The translations under genes and the position numbers were made by a program. Shown in pieces: positions 43,046 through 55,218 of a stretch of 64,000 bases of DNA. The stretch's first letter is position 1. Each line of letters begins with the position of its first letter. This stretch comes from Mesorhizobium sp. NFR06. Its GTDB lineage: Bacteria > Pseudomonadota > Alphaproteobacteria > Rhizobiales > Rhizobiaceae. The DNA is taken from assembly GCF_900115245.1 (NCBI RefSeq), contig NZ_FOVT01000007.1, positions 124,001 through 188,000 of the forward strand, written 5' to 3'. The notes below the pieces were generated by a model. It was not told where the DNA came from. It did not search any database and saw nothing but the letters and a program-made list of their open reading frames with translations.

Positions 43046-43840
43046 ATGAAAAATCGCCGCCGCATTTACGAAGGCAAGGCCAAGATCCTCTATGAGGGAC
43101 CCGAGCCGGGGACGCTGATCCAGTTCTTCAAGGACGATGCCACCGCCTTCAACAAGAAAAAACACGAAGTGGTCGACGGCAAGGGGGTGCTCAACAACCG
43201 CATTTCCGAGCACATCTTCAATCACTTGAACCGCATGGGCATCCCGACCCACTTCATCCGCCGGCTCAACATGCGCGAGCAGCTGATCAAGGAAGTCGAG
43301 ATCATCCCGCTCGAGGTCGTCGTGCGCAACGTCGCGGCCGGTTCGCTGTCCAAGCGCCTCGGCATCGAGGAAGGCACGGTGCTGCCGCGCTCGATCATCG
43401 AATTCTACTACAAGGCCGACGCACTCGACGACCCGATGGTGTCGGAAGAGCACATCACCGCCTTCGGCTGGGCAAGTCCGCAGGAAATCGACGACATCAT
43501 GGCGCTGGCCATCCGCGTCAACGACTTCCTCTCCGGCCTGTTCCTCGGGGTCGGCATCCAGTTGGTCGATTTCAAGATCGAATGCGGCCGGCTGTTCGAG
43601 GGCGACATGATGCGCATCGTCGTCGCCGACGAGATCTCGCCGGATTCCTGCCGGCTGTGGGATGTCGCCACCCAGGACAAGCTCGACAAGGACCGTTTCC
43701 GCCGTGACATGGGCGGCCTGGTCGAGGCTTATCAGGAAGTCGCGCGTCGTCTCGGCATCATCAACGAGAACGAGCCGCCGCGCCCGACGGGTCCGGTGCT
43801 CGTCGCCTCTTCCGAACCGCCCAAGGGCCTTAAGCACTGA
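43046..43840 (+). CDS. purC: Phosphoribosylaminoimidazole-succinocarboxamide synthase
   Basis: A 264-residue SAICAR synthetase joining aspartate to CAIR in step 8 of de novo purine synthesis. It begins [32 protein letters not shown] with the ATP-loop Lys, and contains [21 protein letters not shown] and [34 protein letters not shown]. Length and ATG match the family. It is followed 62 bp later by purS and then purQ, a likely operon. Confidence 0.97.
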   Translation: MKNRRRIYEGKAKILYEGPEPGTLIQFFKDDATAFNKKKHEVVDGKGVLNNRISEHIFNHLNRMGIPTHFIRRLNMREQLIKEVEIIPLEVVVRNVAAGSLSKRLGIEEGTVLPRSIIEFYYKADALDDPMVSEEHITAFGWASPQEIDDIMALAIRVNDFLSGLFLGVGIQLVDFKIECGRLFEGDMMRIVVADEISPDSCRLWDVATQDKLDKDRFRRDMGGLVEAYQEVARRLGIINENEPPRPTGPVLVASSEPPKGLKH

Positions 43841-43902
43841 TTGGCGGCCTGCCGGCAACGGCGGGCCCGCTCCCAGCATGACCGATTGATTCAGGAGTAT
43901 CG

Positions 43903-44142
43903 ATGAAAGCCCGTATCACCGTGACTCTCAAAAACGGCGTTCTCGACCCGCAGGGCAAGGCGATCGAGCATGCGCTCTCCGGGCTGGGCTTCGACGGCGT
44001 CGGCCAGGTGCGTCAGGGCAAGGTGTTCGACATCGAGCTGACCGGAACCGACAAGGCCAGGGCCGAAGCCGATCTCAAAGCCATGTGCGACAAGCTTCTG
44101 GCGAACACAGTGATTGAGAATTACGCGGTGGAGATTGCCTGA
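43903..44142 (+). CDS. purS: Phosphoribosylformylglycinamidine synthase, PurS subunit
   Basis: A 79-residue subunit of the FGAM synthase complex, with the family line [40 protein letters not shown]. PurS bridges PurQ and PurL so that ammonia can pass between them. GGAGT precedes the ATG and purQ starts 2 bp after the stop. Confidence 0.95.
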   Translation: MKARITVTLKNGVLDPQGKAIEHALSGLGFDGVGQVRQGKVFDIELTGTDKARAEADLKAMCDKLLANTVIENYAVEIA

Positions 44143-44144
44143 CA

Positions 44145-44813
44145 ATGAAATCAGCCGTCGTCCTTCTGCCCGGCCTCAATCGCGACCGCGACATGATCGC
44201 GGCGCTGACCAAGATTTCCGGCCAGCCGCCGGCGACCGTCTGGCAGACGGACACCGAAATTCCCGATGTCGACCTGATCGCCATTCCCGGCGGCTTCTCC
44301 TTCGGCGACTATCTGCGCTGCGGCGCGATCGCGGCGCGCATGCCGGTGATGCGGGCTGTCGCTGAACAGGCCGCCAAGGGCGTCATGGTCATCGGCGTCT
44401 GCAACGGTTTTCAGATCCTCGTCGAAGCGGGACTGCTGCCCGGCGCCTTGATGCGCAATTCTTCGCTGAAGTTCGTGTGCCGGCAGGTGAAGCTCGAGAT
44501 CGCCAACGCCAACACCATGTTCACGCGCCGCTACCAGCCAGGGCAGGTCATCCGCTCGCCGGTGGCCCATCACGACGGCAATTACTTCGCCGATCCCGAG
44601 ACGCTCGCCCGGCTCGAAGGCGAAGGCCAGGTGGTGTTCCGCTATGCGGACGGCACCAATCCCAACGGCTCGATCAACGACATCGCCGGCATCATCAATG
44701 ACAAGGGCAACGTGCTGGGGCTGATGCCACATCCGGAGAACCTCATCGAGGCGGCACACGGCGGCAACGACGGCCGGGCATTGTTCGAAAGCGCGCTCGG
44801 CATCGCCGCTTGA
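44145..44813 (+). CDS. purQ: Phosphoribosylformylglycinamidine synthase, PurQ glutaminase subunit
   Basis: A 222-residue class I glutamine amidotransferase. The nucleophile Cys is in [11 protein letters not shown], and the His/Glu are in [35 protein letters not shown] is the oxyanion part. It supplies ammonia to PurL. It is immediately downstream of purS, while purL lies 3 kb further on, so the complex is encoded at two points. Confidence 0.97.
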   Translation: MKSAVVLLPGLNRDRDMIAALTKISGQPPATVWQTDTEIPDVDLIAIPGGFSFGDYLRCGAIAARMPVMRAVAEQAAKGVMVIGVCNGFQILVEAGLLPGALMRNSSLKFVCRQVKLEIANANTMFTRRYQPGQVIRSPVAHHDGNYFADPETLARLEGEGQVVFRYADGTNPNGSINDIAGIINDKGNVLGLMPHPENLIEAAHGGNDGRALFESALGIAA

Positions 44814-44824
44814 TCCTCGGGAGC

Positions 44825-44922
44825 AATTCCAGGAAAAGCGTGACACGATTTTCCGTCAGGAATTGCGTCAAAACAAATAGATAGAGCTCTCCGCGGTTTT
44901 CCTTGAAACGGTGAAAGCTCTA
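44825..44922. repeat. Intergenic repeat, GGAAAAGCGTGACACG... family
   Basis: The same blocks as 23631-23727: AATTCCAGGAAAAGCGTGAC, TTTTCCGTCAGGAATTGCG, TCAAAACAAATAGATAGAG and GAAAGCTCTA. It separates purQ from the lipoprotein gene. Confidence 0.75.
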
Positions 44923-44954
44923 GGAATTTTCCAGAACGCGGGGGCGCACGGACC

Positions 44955-45365
44955 ATGAGACTGACGATTGCTCGCCTTGCTCTCCTGGCTGCCGCCGGGC
45001 TTGCCGTGGCTTCCTGCCAGTCGAGCCCGAAGACGACGGCCTTGCCGTCAGGCAAGAGCGCCTCGCTGCTCGCCATGGAGCAGGTTGCGATCGCCGCGCA
45101 CAAATGCTGGATCGCCAGCAAGGATCCCGCCTTCAAGGCCTACCAGATGGCCAATGAGCTGAATTCCTACAGCGGCACGCCGCGCTTCCTGCTGGTGCCC
45201 GCCAAGCATTATGGCGGCAAGCCGCTGCTGGTCGTGCAGGCGCAAGGCAATTCCAGCCGCGTCGACGTGTTCGGACCGCTGATGAATGAGCCGCTTGGCG
45301 CGCGCATCGGCTCCGATATCGCCCGCTGGCAGGCCGGCAATCCGTCCTGCGCGGCCGCCGCGTGA
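44955..45365 (+). CDS. Small lipoprotein of unknown function
   Basis: A 136-residue predicted lipoprotein: LTIARLALLAAAGLAVASC ends in a lipobox with Cys20 (SC-QSS follows). The mature part contains AIAAHKCWIASKDPAFKAYQMANELNSYSGTPRFLLVPAKHYGGKPLLVVQAQGNSSRVDVFGPLM, a single compact beta domain I do not recognise. The next gene starts just after its stop, so the two may be co-transcribed. Confidence 0.75.
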   Translation: MRLTIARLALLAAAGLAVASCQSSPKTTALPSGKSASLLAMEQVAIAAHKCWIASKDPAFKAYQMANELNSYSGTPRFLLVPAKHYGGKPLLVVQAQGNSSRVDVFGPLMNEPLGARIGSDIARWQAGNPSCAAAA

Positions 45366-45366
45366 C

Positions 45367-45996
45367 GTGGGCCGGTTCCTGCAGGTCGCAGGGCTGGTTG
45401 TCGGGCTGGTCGCGCTCGTCCTGCAATTCGCGATCACTCTTCCGGCGTCGATGGCCGCGGGCCGCGGCCTGCTCGGCTCGATCGTCTTCTATTTCAGCTT
45501 CTTCACCATCTTGACCAACATCGCAGCGGTGATGGTGCACGCTTCCTTGATATCGCCGGGCGGCTACGTCTGGTTCCCAGCCTTCGCCGCAGCGCGCATG
45601 CGCACGGGCGTCGCAGCCGCCATAACGCTGGTCTTCATCGTCTATGCGGCGGTGCTGGCGCGCCTCTGGCAGCCGCAAGGGCTGTTCCTGCTGTGCGACG
45701 TCCTGCTCCACTATGTGACGCCGGTGCTGTTCGTGCTGTGGTGGCTCACCGCCGGTGCCGATGGCACCTCGCGCTGGCGCGACATCTCCTGGTGGATGGT
45801 CTATCCGCTGGCCTATCTCGCCTACGCGCTGATACGGGCGCCGTTTGCGGGTGAAGTGCCCTACCCGTTCCTCGACGTGGCCAAGAACGGCGCGGCCGGC
45901 GTCGCTGTTTCGGCGCTGGCCATCACCGGGGTTTTTCTTGCGTTATGCGTGCTCGCCGTGCTCACCGATCATGGCATCGCCCGGCTGCGGAAATGA
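45367..45996 (+). CDS. Pr6Pr family integral membrane protein
   Basis: A protein of about 209 residues with six hydrophobic segments, the Pr6Pr pattern: VGLVALVLQFAITLPA near the start, FYFSFFTILTNIAAVMVHASL, LFLLCDVLLHYVTPVLFVLWWLTAG and WWMVYPLAYLAYALIRAPFAG. Function unknown. The GTG at 45367 directly follows the lipoprotein stop; an ATG at 45286 in the same frame would overlap that gene by 80 bp and is less likely. The stop abuts the stop of the convergent DUF1127 gene with no gap. Confidence 0.8.
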   Translation: MGRFLQVAGLVVGLVALVLQFAITLPASMAAGRGLLGSIVFYFSFFTILTNIAAVMVHASLISPGGYVWFPAFAAARMRTGVAAAITLVFIVYAAVLARLWQPQGLFLLCDVLLHYVTPVLFVLWWLTAGADGTSRWRDISWWMVYPLAYLAYALIRAPFAGEVPYPFLDVAKNGAAGVAVSALAITGVFLALCVLAVLTDHGIARLRK

Positions 45997-46245
45997 TTAT
46001 TCCCAGACGGGCCTGATGCCTTCGCGGTGGGCGTCGCAGCGAGAGATGCCGATATCCTTGAGCTGCTCGTCGGTCATCTCCAGCAGGGCAAGGCGGCCGC
46101 GACGGCGCTCCAGCATTCGGTCGATCAGCCTGGCGAGGGAACCGAGCACGAACACGAGGCGGTCCACGAAACCACGGCGAACCGACTGCTCTGCGCGCCC
46201 TTGCAGCTCAGTGCCAACGTAACGAATTGTGTCGATTGTATCCAT
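45997..46245 (-). CDS. DUF1127 domain protein
   Basis: An 82-residue protein with the DUF1127 core: LIDRMLERRRGRLALLEMTDEQLKDIGISRCDAHREGIRPVWE. These small basic proteins, common in Rhizobiales, have been linked to RNA binding and stress. I start at ATG 46245 (MDTIDTIRYVG), which follows GGCAGAGCGAAG; the longer frame overlaps the divergent regulator's promoter. The same family as the short ORF at 27340. Confidence 0.82.
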   Translation of the reverse strand: MDTIDTIRYVGTELQGRAEQSVRRGFVDRLVFVLGSLARLIDRMLERRRGRLALLEMTDEQLKDIGISRCDAHREGIRPVWE

Positions 46246-46336
46246 CTTCGCTCTGCCTTGTATCGATTGCACAGTATCAATCGCCGGCTTCATGTGGATT
46301 GACTCATCGCGCGGTGCAATATAGAAAATTGTCACC

Positions 46337-47746
46337 ATGACAAATTGGCTCCCCGATCTCTCCTCTGGCTCCGGCCCTCTGTATCAGCGCCTTGCTGACA
46401 GCATTGAGTCAGATATCGACAAGGGCGTCATCGATGCAGGTGCAAAACTGCCGCCGCAGCGCGATCTCGCTTATGACATCGGCACCACAGTCGGCACGGT
46501 GGGGAGGGCCTATCAGTTGCTGCGCGAACGCGGCCTGGTGAGCGGCGAGGTCGGGCGCGGCACCTATGTGCTTGCCCAGCAGTCTGAAGCGAAGCCCGAA
46601 TTCCCGCTGCCCGATATGCAGGGCACCCGCCTCGTCGACGCGCCGAGCGGCAAGCTGCGTTTCGACAGCACCGCCGCGCCCGATGTCGGCCAGGGCGCGG
46701 TCATCGCCGATTTGCTGGCGCGGACGGCGCAGGAGCATCCGCACGAGATTTCGAGCTACACCAGGGATTTTCCCGAACGCTGGTACGAAGCCGGCAGCCG
46801 CTGGCTGGCACGGAACTCCTTCCGCCCCTCGCCCGGTTCCATCGTGCCGACGCTGGGCACCCATGCGGCGGTGATGGCGGCGATCGCCGCAATGACCATG
46901 CCTGGCGACTACGTGGTCTTCGAGCACCTTACCTATTCGCAGATCGCGCGCAGCGCCGGGCTGATCGGACGCCGCACGGCGCTGGTTTCGACTGACGACG
47001 ACGGTATCGACCCGGACGATTTCGAGCGCGTCTGTGCGCAGAAGCACCCAAAAGTGATGTTCCTGATGCCGACCGCGAAGAACCCGACGCTGGTGACGCT
47101 TTCAGCGGAGCGGCGGCAAGCGATCGCGCGAATTGCACGCGAGCACAATGTCATGCTGATCGAGGACGATCTTTATGGCGAACTCACCGACGACCCGACA
47201 CCGCTGCTGGCCGAATATGCGCCGGAACGCACGATCGTCGCCGGCGGCCTGTCGAAGTCGGTAGCGGCCGGCGTGCGCGGCGGCTGGCTCTCCTGCCCGC
47301 CGGCCTATCGCCATCGCATCCGCGTCGCGCACAAGATGATGACGGGCGGCTTGCCCTTCCTGCTGGCGGAGATCGGCACAAGGCTGGTGATGTCGGGCCA
47401 GGCCAGCGATATCCGCAAGCGCTGCATTGCGGAGATTGAGACACGTCTCGCCATCGTGCGCGAAGTGCTGGCAGGCTTCGACTTTGAGGCAAGGGACAAT
47501 ATCCCCTTCGTCTGGCTGACCTTGCCGGACCCGTGGTTGTCCGGCACCTTCAAGAACGCCTGCCTGGCGCAAGGCGTGCTCATCGACGACGAGGACGAGT
47601 TCAAGGCCGGCCGCTCCGAGCAGGTTTTTCATGGCGTGCGCTTCGGCATATCGCAGCCGCGGCAAAGCAAGGACGTCGCTGGCGGCGTCGCGGTCATCCG
47701 GCGCCTGCTCGACGAAGGCCGCGCCGGCTACGACAGTTTTTCTTGA
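46337..47746 (+). CDS. MocR-type GntR/aminotransferase fusion regulator
   Basis: A 469-residue transcription factor. Residues 1-75 are a GntR winged helix (LYQRLADSIESDIDKGVIDAGAKLPPQRDLAYDIGTTVGTVGRAYQLLRERGLVSGEVGRGTYVL); the remainder is a fold-type I aminotransferase-like domain with a PLP lysine in GGLSKSVAAGVRGGW and an IEDDLYGEL Asp. MocR proteins sense PLP or amino compounds and commonly act on the divergent gene, here the DUF1127 gene 91 bp away. ATG without a strong ribosome binding site. Confidence 0.92.
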   Translation: MTNWLPDLSSGSGPLYQRLADSIESDIDKGVIDAGAKLPPQRDLAYDIGTTVGTVGRAYQLLRERGLVSGEVGRGTYVLAQQSEAKPEFPLPDMQGTRLVDAPSGKLRFDSTAAPDVGQGAVIADLLARTAQEHPHEISSYTRDFPERWYEAGSRWLARNSFRPSPGSIVPTLGTHAAVMAAIAAMTMPGDYVVFEHLTYSQIARSAGLIGRRTALVSTDDDGIDPDDFERVCAQKHPKVMFLMPTAKNPTLVTLSAERRQAIARIAREHNVMLIEDDLYGELTDDPTPLLAEYAPERTIVAGGLSKSVAAGVRGGWLSCPPAYRHRIRVAHKMMTGGLPFLLAEIGTRLVMSGQASDIRKRCIAEIETRLAIVREVLAGFDFEARDNIPFVWLTLPDPWLSGTFKNACLAQGVLIDDEDEFKAGRSEQVFHGVRFGISQPRQSKDVAGGVAVIRRLLDEGRAGYDSFS

Positions 47747-47895
47747 TGGGCCCCTGCCCAGGCGACAGGTCCAGCATGCGCCATCCTGTGGGTTTTCGGG
47801 CGTTTTTCATCGACTGATGGGGTGTAACAGGCGAAAGCTTGCGATAAGAGGGGGACTCGAAAACTCCCCTCTCCCACGGACAAAACTCGCTGCTC

Positions 47896-50123
<2,228 letters not shown>

Positions 50124-50127
<4 letters not shown>

Positions 50128-50648
50128 CGAGGCTGACCGCCAGGGCGCTGGTTGCAGTCGTCTTCTGGCCGTCGCTGTTCTTCTTCTGGTTTCTCGGACC
50201 GTTCGTCTTGTTCCTGCTGTCGACGACCTCGAGCGAGGTCTGTCTGCGGCTGGAAAGCCGCGCGGAGTTCCTTGCGGCGGCCAACGGCACGCTGCCGATG
50301 CTCATCTTGCAGAACCTGATCTACGCGGTTCCGATCGCCTGCCTGGTGTTGTGGAACCGCCTTTCTCCGGAGCCCGCTCGGGCACGGCATATCGCGACTT
50401 GCATCAAGCTCTTCGCCGTCTCCGCGTCGATCGGGGCGGTTTGGGACTATGGCTCGTCCTTGACCTGCGACGGCTACGGTCAGGCCTTCTTCTCAACCGC
50501 ATGGCAGATGACGAGCTATCTTCCCATCGCCAGCCTGTTGATCAACATCCCGCTCTACGTGCTGGTCTTCAGTCTCGGCCGCGCCTATTCGACGCGCGAT
50601 GACATCACCGAAGACGGCGTGGTTCATCCGACCGGGGATAACCCCTAG
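50124..50648 (+). CDS. Hypothetical integral membrane protein
   Basis: A 174-residue protein with about four hydrophobic segments ([84 protein letters not shown]). No family recognised. The start is a TTG overlapping the purL TGA (TTGA), suggesting coupling to purL translation, but a link to purines is not implied. Confidence 0.6.
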
Positions 50649-50749
50649 GCCTTCATCAGCCGACGGAACCGGCTTCAATCCGGACTGGAAAGGCTTTAGG
50701 TTCATCCGAGTCACACTATATGCATGCCCGCTTGAAACAGGATTTTGCC

Positions 50750-50983
50750 ATGGCAATGGATGCCCACGACATCGAAAAACTGATCAAGGAAGGCATTCCG
50801 GACGCCAAGGTGACGATCCGCGACCTTGCCGGCGACGGCGACCATTACGCGGCCGAAGTGGTGGCGGAAAGTTTTCGGGGCAAAAGCCGTGTGCAGCAGC
50901 ACCAGATGGTCTATGACGCGCTGAAGGGCAAGATGGGCGGCGTGCTGCACGCACTGGCGCTGCAGACCAGCGTTCCCGACTGA
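50750..50983 (+). CDS. BolA family protein
   Basis: A 77-residue BolA-type protein: [69 protein letters not shown]. The conserved GDGDHY and [12 protein letters not shown] (His for the Fe-S or glutaredoxin interaction) are present. BolA proteins form [2Fe-2S]-bridged complexes with monothiol glutaredoxins, and the glutaredoxin gene follows 170 bp later. I start at ATG 50750 (MAMDAH); 50756 is also possible. Confidence 0.92.
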   Translation: MAMDAHDIEKLIKEGIPDAKVTIRDLAGDGDHYAAEVVAESFRGKSRVQQHQMVYDALKGKMGGVLHALALQTSVPD

Positions 50984-51153
50984 GTTCGCCTCTCGCCCGC
51001 TTTCGTCTGCGCACGGACGCCTTAGCCCAAAATGGTGTGTTCCCTTGCGCCATCGGCCTGGCGTCGCGGCTAAGATCTTGTTTCAGCCAACCTATGGGTT
51101 TATTTGATGGACATGCTTCGAGCCTGACTCCCACAGGCGTGAAAGGATCGTCC

Positions 51154-51489
51154 ATGACCGGCATCAACGACTACATCGACAATGAAGTGAAGAGCAACGA
51201 CGTCGTGCTCTTCATGAAGGGCACGCCCGGCTTCCCGCAATGCGGCTTCTCCGGCCAGGTGGTGCAGATCCTCGATTACATCGGGGCCGACTACAAAGGC
51301 GTGAACGTGCTCGACTCGGCCGAACTGCGCCAGGGCATCAAGGATTATTCCAACTGGCCGACCATTCCGCAGCTCTATGTGAAGGGTGAATTCGTCGGCG
51401 GTTGCGACATCGTGCGCGAAATGTTCCAGGCCGGCGAGTTGCAGGACTTCCTGGTCGAAAAGGGCGTAAGCGTCAAAGGCGCCGCCTAA
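51154..51489 (+). CDS. grxD: Monothiol glutaredoxin (Grx4 type)
   Basis: A 111-residue protein with the CGFS active site ([23 protein letters not shown]), typical of class II glutaredoxins that carry [2Fe-2S] clusters and glutathione. The [29 protein letters not shown] segment is the glutathione-binding part. The ATG at 51154 follows AAAGGATCGTCC; the longer upstream frame is not supported. Its position next to BolA is the common alphaproteobacterial pairing for iron sensing and Fe-S assembly. Confidence 0.96.
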   Translation: MTGINDYIDNEVKSNDVVLFMKGTPGFPQCGFSGQVVQILDYIGADYKGVNVLDSAELRQGIKDYSNWPTIPQLYVKGEFVGGCDIVREMFQAGELQDFLVEKGVSVKGAA

Positions 51490-51647
51490 TTCATTTTGCT
51501 CGCCGGCGCGGAGGCAAATCCTCCGGCCGGCAAGCATCGCTCGGGGCTGCCCCCACCTCGGCAAATTATGACCCCGAATCTCGGGGATGAGACGAACCAG
51601 CGCGCCGGTCGGCCGGCGCTTGTTCGTTTGAAAGATCGGACTTTGCC

Positions 51648-52892
51648 GTGGACAAGCAGGTAGAAGCGTCGCAACGGGCAAGCAGCTTGCCCATTCCGCG
51701 CTGGGAATTCATTGCGCTCTGCGCAGCGCTGATGGCGCTCAACTCTTTGGCCATCGACATCATGCTGCCGGCGCTGCAACAGATCGGCGCCTCGCTCGGC
51801 GTCGAGAACGAGAACCATCGCCAATATGTCATCGCCGCCTATATGCTCGGCTTCGGCGGCGGGCAGCTGTTCTTCGGCCCGATCTCGGACCGCTATGGCC
51901 GGCGTTCGCCGCTGGTCTTTGGCCTGATCGTTTATGTCGCCGCCGCGGCCGCCGCAGCCATCGCGCCGAGTTTTGCCATCCTTCTCACATGCCGCCTTAT
52001 CCAAGGCTTCGGCGCTGCGGCCACCCGCGTCATCGCCGTCTCGATCGTACGCGATACGTTCGATGGACGGCGCATGGCCGAGGTGATGTCGCTGATCTTC
52101 ATGGTTTTCATGGCGGTCCCGGTCGTCGCGCCCGGTATCGGCCAGTTCGTCATGCTGTTTGCAAGCTGGCACTGGATCTTCGTGACCATGGCCGTCGGCG
52201 CGCTGGTGGTTTCGGCGTGGGCGCTACTGCGCCTACCCGAGACGCTGCATCCGGAATATCGCCGGCCGCTGACGGTCAACTCGGTCGTCGGCGGTTTCCG
52301 CATCGTGCTCACCAACCGCCTCACCCTTTGCTACGCCTTTGCCAGCACCTTCATCTTCGCCGCAATGTTCGGTTTCATCAGCTCGGCGCAGCAGATTTAT
52401 ATAGACATCTTCCATGTCGGCGAGTTGTTCCCGCTGATCTTTGCCGGCGTCGCCGGCGTGCTTGCCTTCTCCAACTATCTCAATTCGCGGCTGGTCGGGC
52501 GGATCGGCATGCGCCGCCTGTCGCAAGGCGCTCTGCTTGTGTTCCTCTGCATCAGCCTCGCCTGGCTGGTCGTTTCGCTGGAGACACAGATGCCGCTCTG
52601 GCTGTTCATCACCTTCTTCGCCGGCGCGATGCTGCCGTTTGGCGGTCTCGGCGCCAACTTCAATGCCTTGGCCATGGAACCGCTCGGCGAGCTCGCCGGC
52701 ACGGCAGCGTCCATCCTGGGCTTCATGCAAACCTTCCTCGGCGCCCTCATCGGCACCCTGATCGGCCAGGCCTATAATGGCACGGTCACCCCGCTGGCGG
52801 CGGGCTTCTGCAGTGTCTCGGTCGCTGCTTTGCTGATGATCCTGGTCGCCGAGAACGGGCGGCTGTTTCAGCCGCACAATCCGCCCGTATAA
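51648..52892 (+). CDS. Bcr/CflA family MFS drug exporter
   Basis: A 414-residue major-facilitator protein with 12 predicted membrane segments. Motif A is GQLFFGPISDRYGRRSPLVFGL; LIQGFGAAATRVIAVSIVRDTF and FSSAQQIYIDIFHVGELFPLIFAGVA are the Bcr/CflA-type blocks. Such pumps export bicyclomycin, chloramphenicol, sulfonamides or cysteine using the proton gradient. The GTG start at 51648 fits a cytoplasmic N-terminus; the real substrate is unknown. Confidence 0.92.
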   Translation: MDKQVEASQRASSLPIPRWEFIALCAALMALNSLAIDIMLPALQQIGASLGVENENHRQYVIAAYMLGFGGGQLFFGPISDRYGRRSPLVFGLIVYVAAAAAAAIAPSFAILLTCRLIQGFGAAATRVIAVSIVRDTFDGRRMAEVMSLIFMVFMAVPVVAPGIGQFVMLFASWHWIFVTMAVGALVVSAWALLRLPETLHPEYRRPLTVNSVVGGFRIVLTNRLTLCYAFASTFIFAAMFGFISSAQQIYIDIFHVGELFPLIFAGVAGVLAFSNYLNSRLVGRIGMRRLSQGALLVFLCISLAWLVVSLETQMPLWLFITFFAGAMLPFGGLGANFNALAMEPLGELAGTAASILGFMQTFLGALIGTLIGQAYNGTVTPLAAGFCSVSVAALLMILVAENGRLFQPHNPPV

Positions 52893-52913
52893 GCGGGTTC
52901 AACGCAGCAAAGG

Positions 52914-53321
52914 TCAGGATTTGCGTTCTCGCGCTGCCGTGAAGCGCGGGGAAAGCATGCGCCCCGCGATCGCCCCGCCCATGCTTTCGGTGAAAGGGAT
53001 CGGCAGAGCCTTTTCAAGCGCCACAAGCACGGAAGCGACGAAAGCTTTGTTCAGATTGTCGTCGGGTCCCAGCTTGGAGAACGTGGCGCGCGGCTTGCCG
53101 ATAAACGTTCCGTTCCGGCGAAGCGAGAAACGCAATGTCAGGGACATCCCGGCGGTTCCGCGCGGTGGCTGCCAGCAGGCGTAAATGGCAGCCGACATCT
53201 CCGCTATCGAATTGACGGGCTCGCGACTGCCGCAGGCGCGTTCCTGCGCCAGGGCCTGCTCGCAGCTTGCGTTCATGATGACCGCTAGAGCGGGAGCGGC
53301 CATCGCGAACCGGAAGCTCAT
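52914..53321 (-). CDS. Hypothetical exported protein with TonB-C-like fold
   Basis: A 135-residue protein with a signal peptide (MSFRFAMAAPALAVIMNASCEQALA). The mature part (SIAEMSAAIYACWQPPRGTAGMSLTLRFSLRRNGTFIGKPRATF) resembles the small beta domain at the C-terminus of TonB/TolA-type proteins. No partner is evident. I start at ATG 53321, which has GGAG six bases upstream; the longer frame lies in the antisense of the neighbouring region. Confidence 0.65.
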   Translation of the reverse strand: MSFRFAMAAPALAVIMNASCEQALAQERACGSREPVNSIAEMSAAIYACWQPPRGTAGMSLTLRFSLRRNGTFIGKPRATFSKLGPDDNLNKAFVASVLVALEKALPIPFTESMGGAIAGRMLSPRFTAARERKS

Positions 53322-53388
53322 TGCCATCTCCGGCGGTTGCGGATGGTTTTCAGGTCGATAGCCAGGCGCATGGCTGGCCGGAGCGATC

Positions 53389-54216
53389 CTAATCCGCCCA
53401 GAGTTCGCGACGCAACTCGTCCCAGCTTTGCTTGTCCGGCGCCACCAGCAGGCCGCCATCGACATGCGAAGGCAGGTAGGCGCTGCCGTCGACACGCGCG
53501 GCATGCCCGCCCGCTTCCTGGTGGATCAGCGCGCCGGCCAGATGATCCCAGGGCATCAGCTTGTTGTAGAGGACGAAATGAGCGTGGCCGCTGGCCAGCA
53601 GCCGGTATTCATGCGCGGCGCAGCGATAGGCGAATTGCGACAGCGTCTTGGTCTGGTTGCGAGCCAGCCGCGAGCGTTCGGGCTCCTTGACGAATTGCCA
53701 GGAAACAGAGCCGGTCATCTGCGACATGGGCACCGGTCGGGCGACGCCAACCTTCTCCAGCGCGCCATGCGCGTGGCGGATGTGGCTGCCCGCGCCCTTG
53801 GCGCCAATCAGCCAATCCTTGCCGACCGGGTCATGGATGATGCCGGCAACCGTCTCGCCGTTGACCACGACGCCAGCCATGACGCCGAAAAGCGGCACGC
53901 CGGAGGCGAAGTTGAAAGTGCCGTCGACCGGATCGATGACGAAGGCAAGCGCGGCATCGCCAAGCCCCGCAAGCAGCGCCGGGTTGTCGGAGCAGGCTTC
54001 CTCGCCGACCACCATGGCATCGGGATAGCGCTCGCGCAATCGGGCCGTGATCAGCCTCTCGGCATTGACATCCGCTTCGGTCACCAGATCGGCGGCGGAG
54101 GTCTTCTGGCGGACATCGCCCTCGCCCAGCCGGCGGAAGCGCGGCATGATTTCGGCCCTGGCCGCTTCGGCGAGAAGCTCGGCCAGCCAATCGATCGCCT
54201 GATCGTCAAATCTCAT
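53389..54216 (-). CDS. Inositol monophosphatase family protein
   Basis: A 275-residue Mg-dependent phosphatase of the IMPase/CysQ/FBPase superfamily. The metal sites are [35 protein letters not shown] (motif DPxDGTxNF) and, later, [16 protein letters not shown]. It could act on inositol phosphates, PAP or histidinol phosphate; rhizobia use several relatives. ATG at 54216 is used; the first 11 bp overlap the end of ttcA. Confidence 0.92.
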   Translation of the reverse strand: MRFDDQAIDWLAELLAEAARAEIMPRFRRLGEGDVRQKTSAADLVTEADVNAERLITARLRERYPDAMVVGEEACSDNPALLAGLGDAALAFVIDPVDGTFNFASGVPLFGVMAGVVVNGETVAGIIHDPVGKDWLIGAKGAGSHIRHAHGALEKVGVARPVPMSQMTGSVSWQFVKEPERSRLARNQTKTLSQFAYRCAAHEYRLLASGHAHFVLYNKLMPWDHLAGALIHQEAGGHAARVDGSAYLPSHVDGGLLVAPDKQSWDELRRELWAD

Positions 54217-55108
54217 CGGAAATGCCTTGTCCCGGGTTCGCGTCGAGCCCGGCAAAGTCGAACAGCTTCCTGTCCAGGAGATGCGAGGGCCGCACATTGG
54301 TCATGGCGCGGATCATCGTATCCTTGCGCCCCGGCATGCGCCTCTCGATGTCCTCGAGCATCGCCTTCATGGCGTTGCGCTGCAATCCCTCCTGGCTGCC
54401 GCAAAGATCGCACGGAATGATCGGGAATTTCATCGCATTGGCGAATCTTTCGAGGTCGGCCTCGGCGCAGTAGGCGAGCGGCCGCAGCACCATGACGTCG
54501 CCTTCGTCGTTGAGCAGCTTGGGCGGCATGGCTGCGAGACGCCCGCCATGGAACAGGTTCATGAAGAAGGTCTCGAGGATGTCCTCGCGGTGATGACCAA
54601 GCACCAGCGCGGAGCACCCCTCCTCCCGCGCGATGCGGTAAAGGTGGCCGCGCCGCAGCCGCGAGCAGAGCGAGCAATAGGTGCTGCCCTCGGGCAACTT
54701 GTCGGTCACGACCGAATAGGTGTCCTGGTATTCGATACGGTGCGCGATGCCGTTGGCGTTGAGATAATCCGGCAGGATATGCTTCGGGAAATTAGGCTGG
54801 CCCTGGTCGAGATTGCAGGCGAGCAGATCGACCGGCAGCAGCCCTCGCCATTTGAGGTCGAGCAGCAGCGCCAGCAGGCCGTAGGAATCCTTGCCGCCGG
54901 AAAGAGCCACCAGCCAGCGCTCGCCTGGCTTCACCATGGCGAAATCTTCGATCGCCTGGCGTGTCAGCCGCAAGAGCCGCTTGCGCAGTTTGTTGAACTC
55001 GACCGAGGACGGCACGTCGGCAAACAGCGGGTGGAAGCCGCCTTCGGCATCGCCGGTCGCCTCGAGGGATTTGGCGTCGAGCAGTCTGGTATCTGGCAGC
55101 ATGTTCAT
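54206..55108 (-). CDS. ttcA: tRNA 2-thiocytidine(32) synthetase
   Basis: A 300-residue PP-loop ATPase that thiolates C32 of some tRNAs. The ATP loop is [14 protein letters not shown]; the Fe-S cluster cysteines are in [13 protein letters not shown] and [11 protein letters not shown], with [17 protein letters not shown] between. ATG 55108 (MNMLPD) is the first good start. Its end overlaps the next gene by 11 bp. Confidence 0.95.
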   Translation of the reverse strand: MNMLPDTRLLDAKSLEATGDAEGGFHPLFADVPSSVEFNKLRKRLLRLTRQAIEDFAMVKPGERWLVALSGGKDSYGLLALLLDLKWRGLLPVDLLACNLDQGQPNFPKHILPDYLNANGIAHRIEYQDTYSVVTDKLPEGSTYCSLCSRLRRGHLYRIAREEGCSALVLGHHREDILETFFMNLFHGGRLAAMPPKLLNDEGDVMVLRPLAYCAEADLERFANAMKFPIIPCDLCGSQEGLQRNAMKAMLEDIERRMPGRKDTMIRAMTNVRPSHLLDRKLFDFAGLDANPGQGISDEI

Positions 55109-55161
55109 GGTGCTTGTGCCCCACGGGTCCGGTCGCCGCCCGGATTAGCCGACATGGCGGG

Positions 55162-55192
55162 CAAAGAAAAGGCCGCCTCGATGGGCGGCCTT
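55162..55192 (-). terminator. Intrinsic terminator of rpsD
   Basis: On the minus strand AAGGCCGCC pairs with GGCGGCCTT (55192-55184 with 55177-55169) and is followed by TTTTCTTT. It lies 27 bp after the rpsD stop. Confidence 0.8.
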
Positions 55193-55218
55193 CAATAGTC
55201 TCGCTGACGCGCTTGTTA

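Noticed and set aside
45286..45366. ATG start of the Pr6Pr gene overlapping the lipoprotein by 80 bp
   Set aside because: The added residues are Arg/Pro rich and lie before the first membrane segment; the GTG after the stop is more economical, though not proven.
52921..53690. Plus-strand open frames across the exported protein and phosphatase region
   Set aside because: They run antisense to genes with clear signal peptide and metal-site motifs and have no ribosome binding sites.
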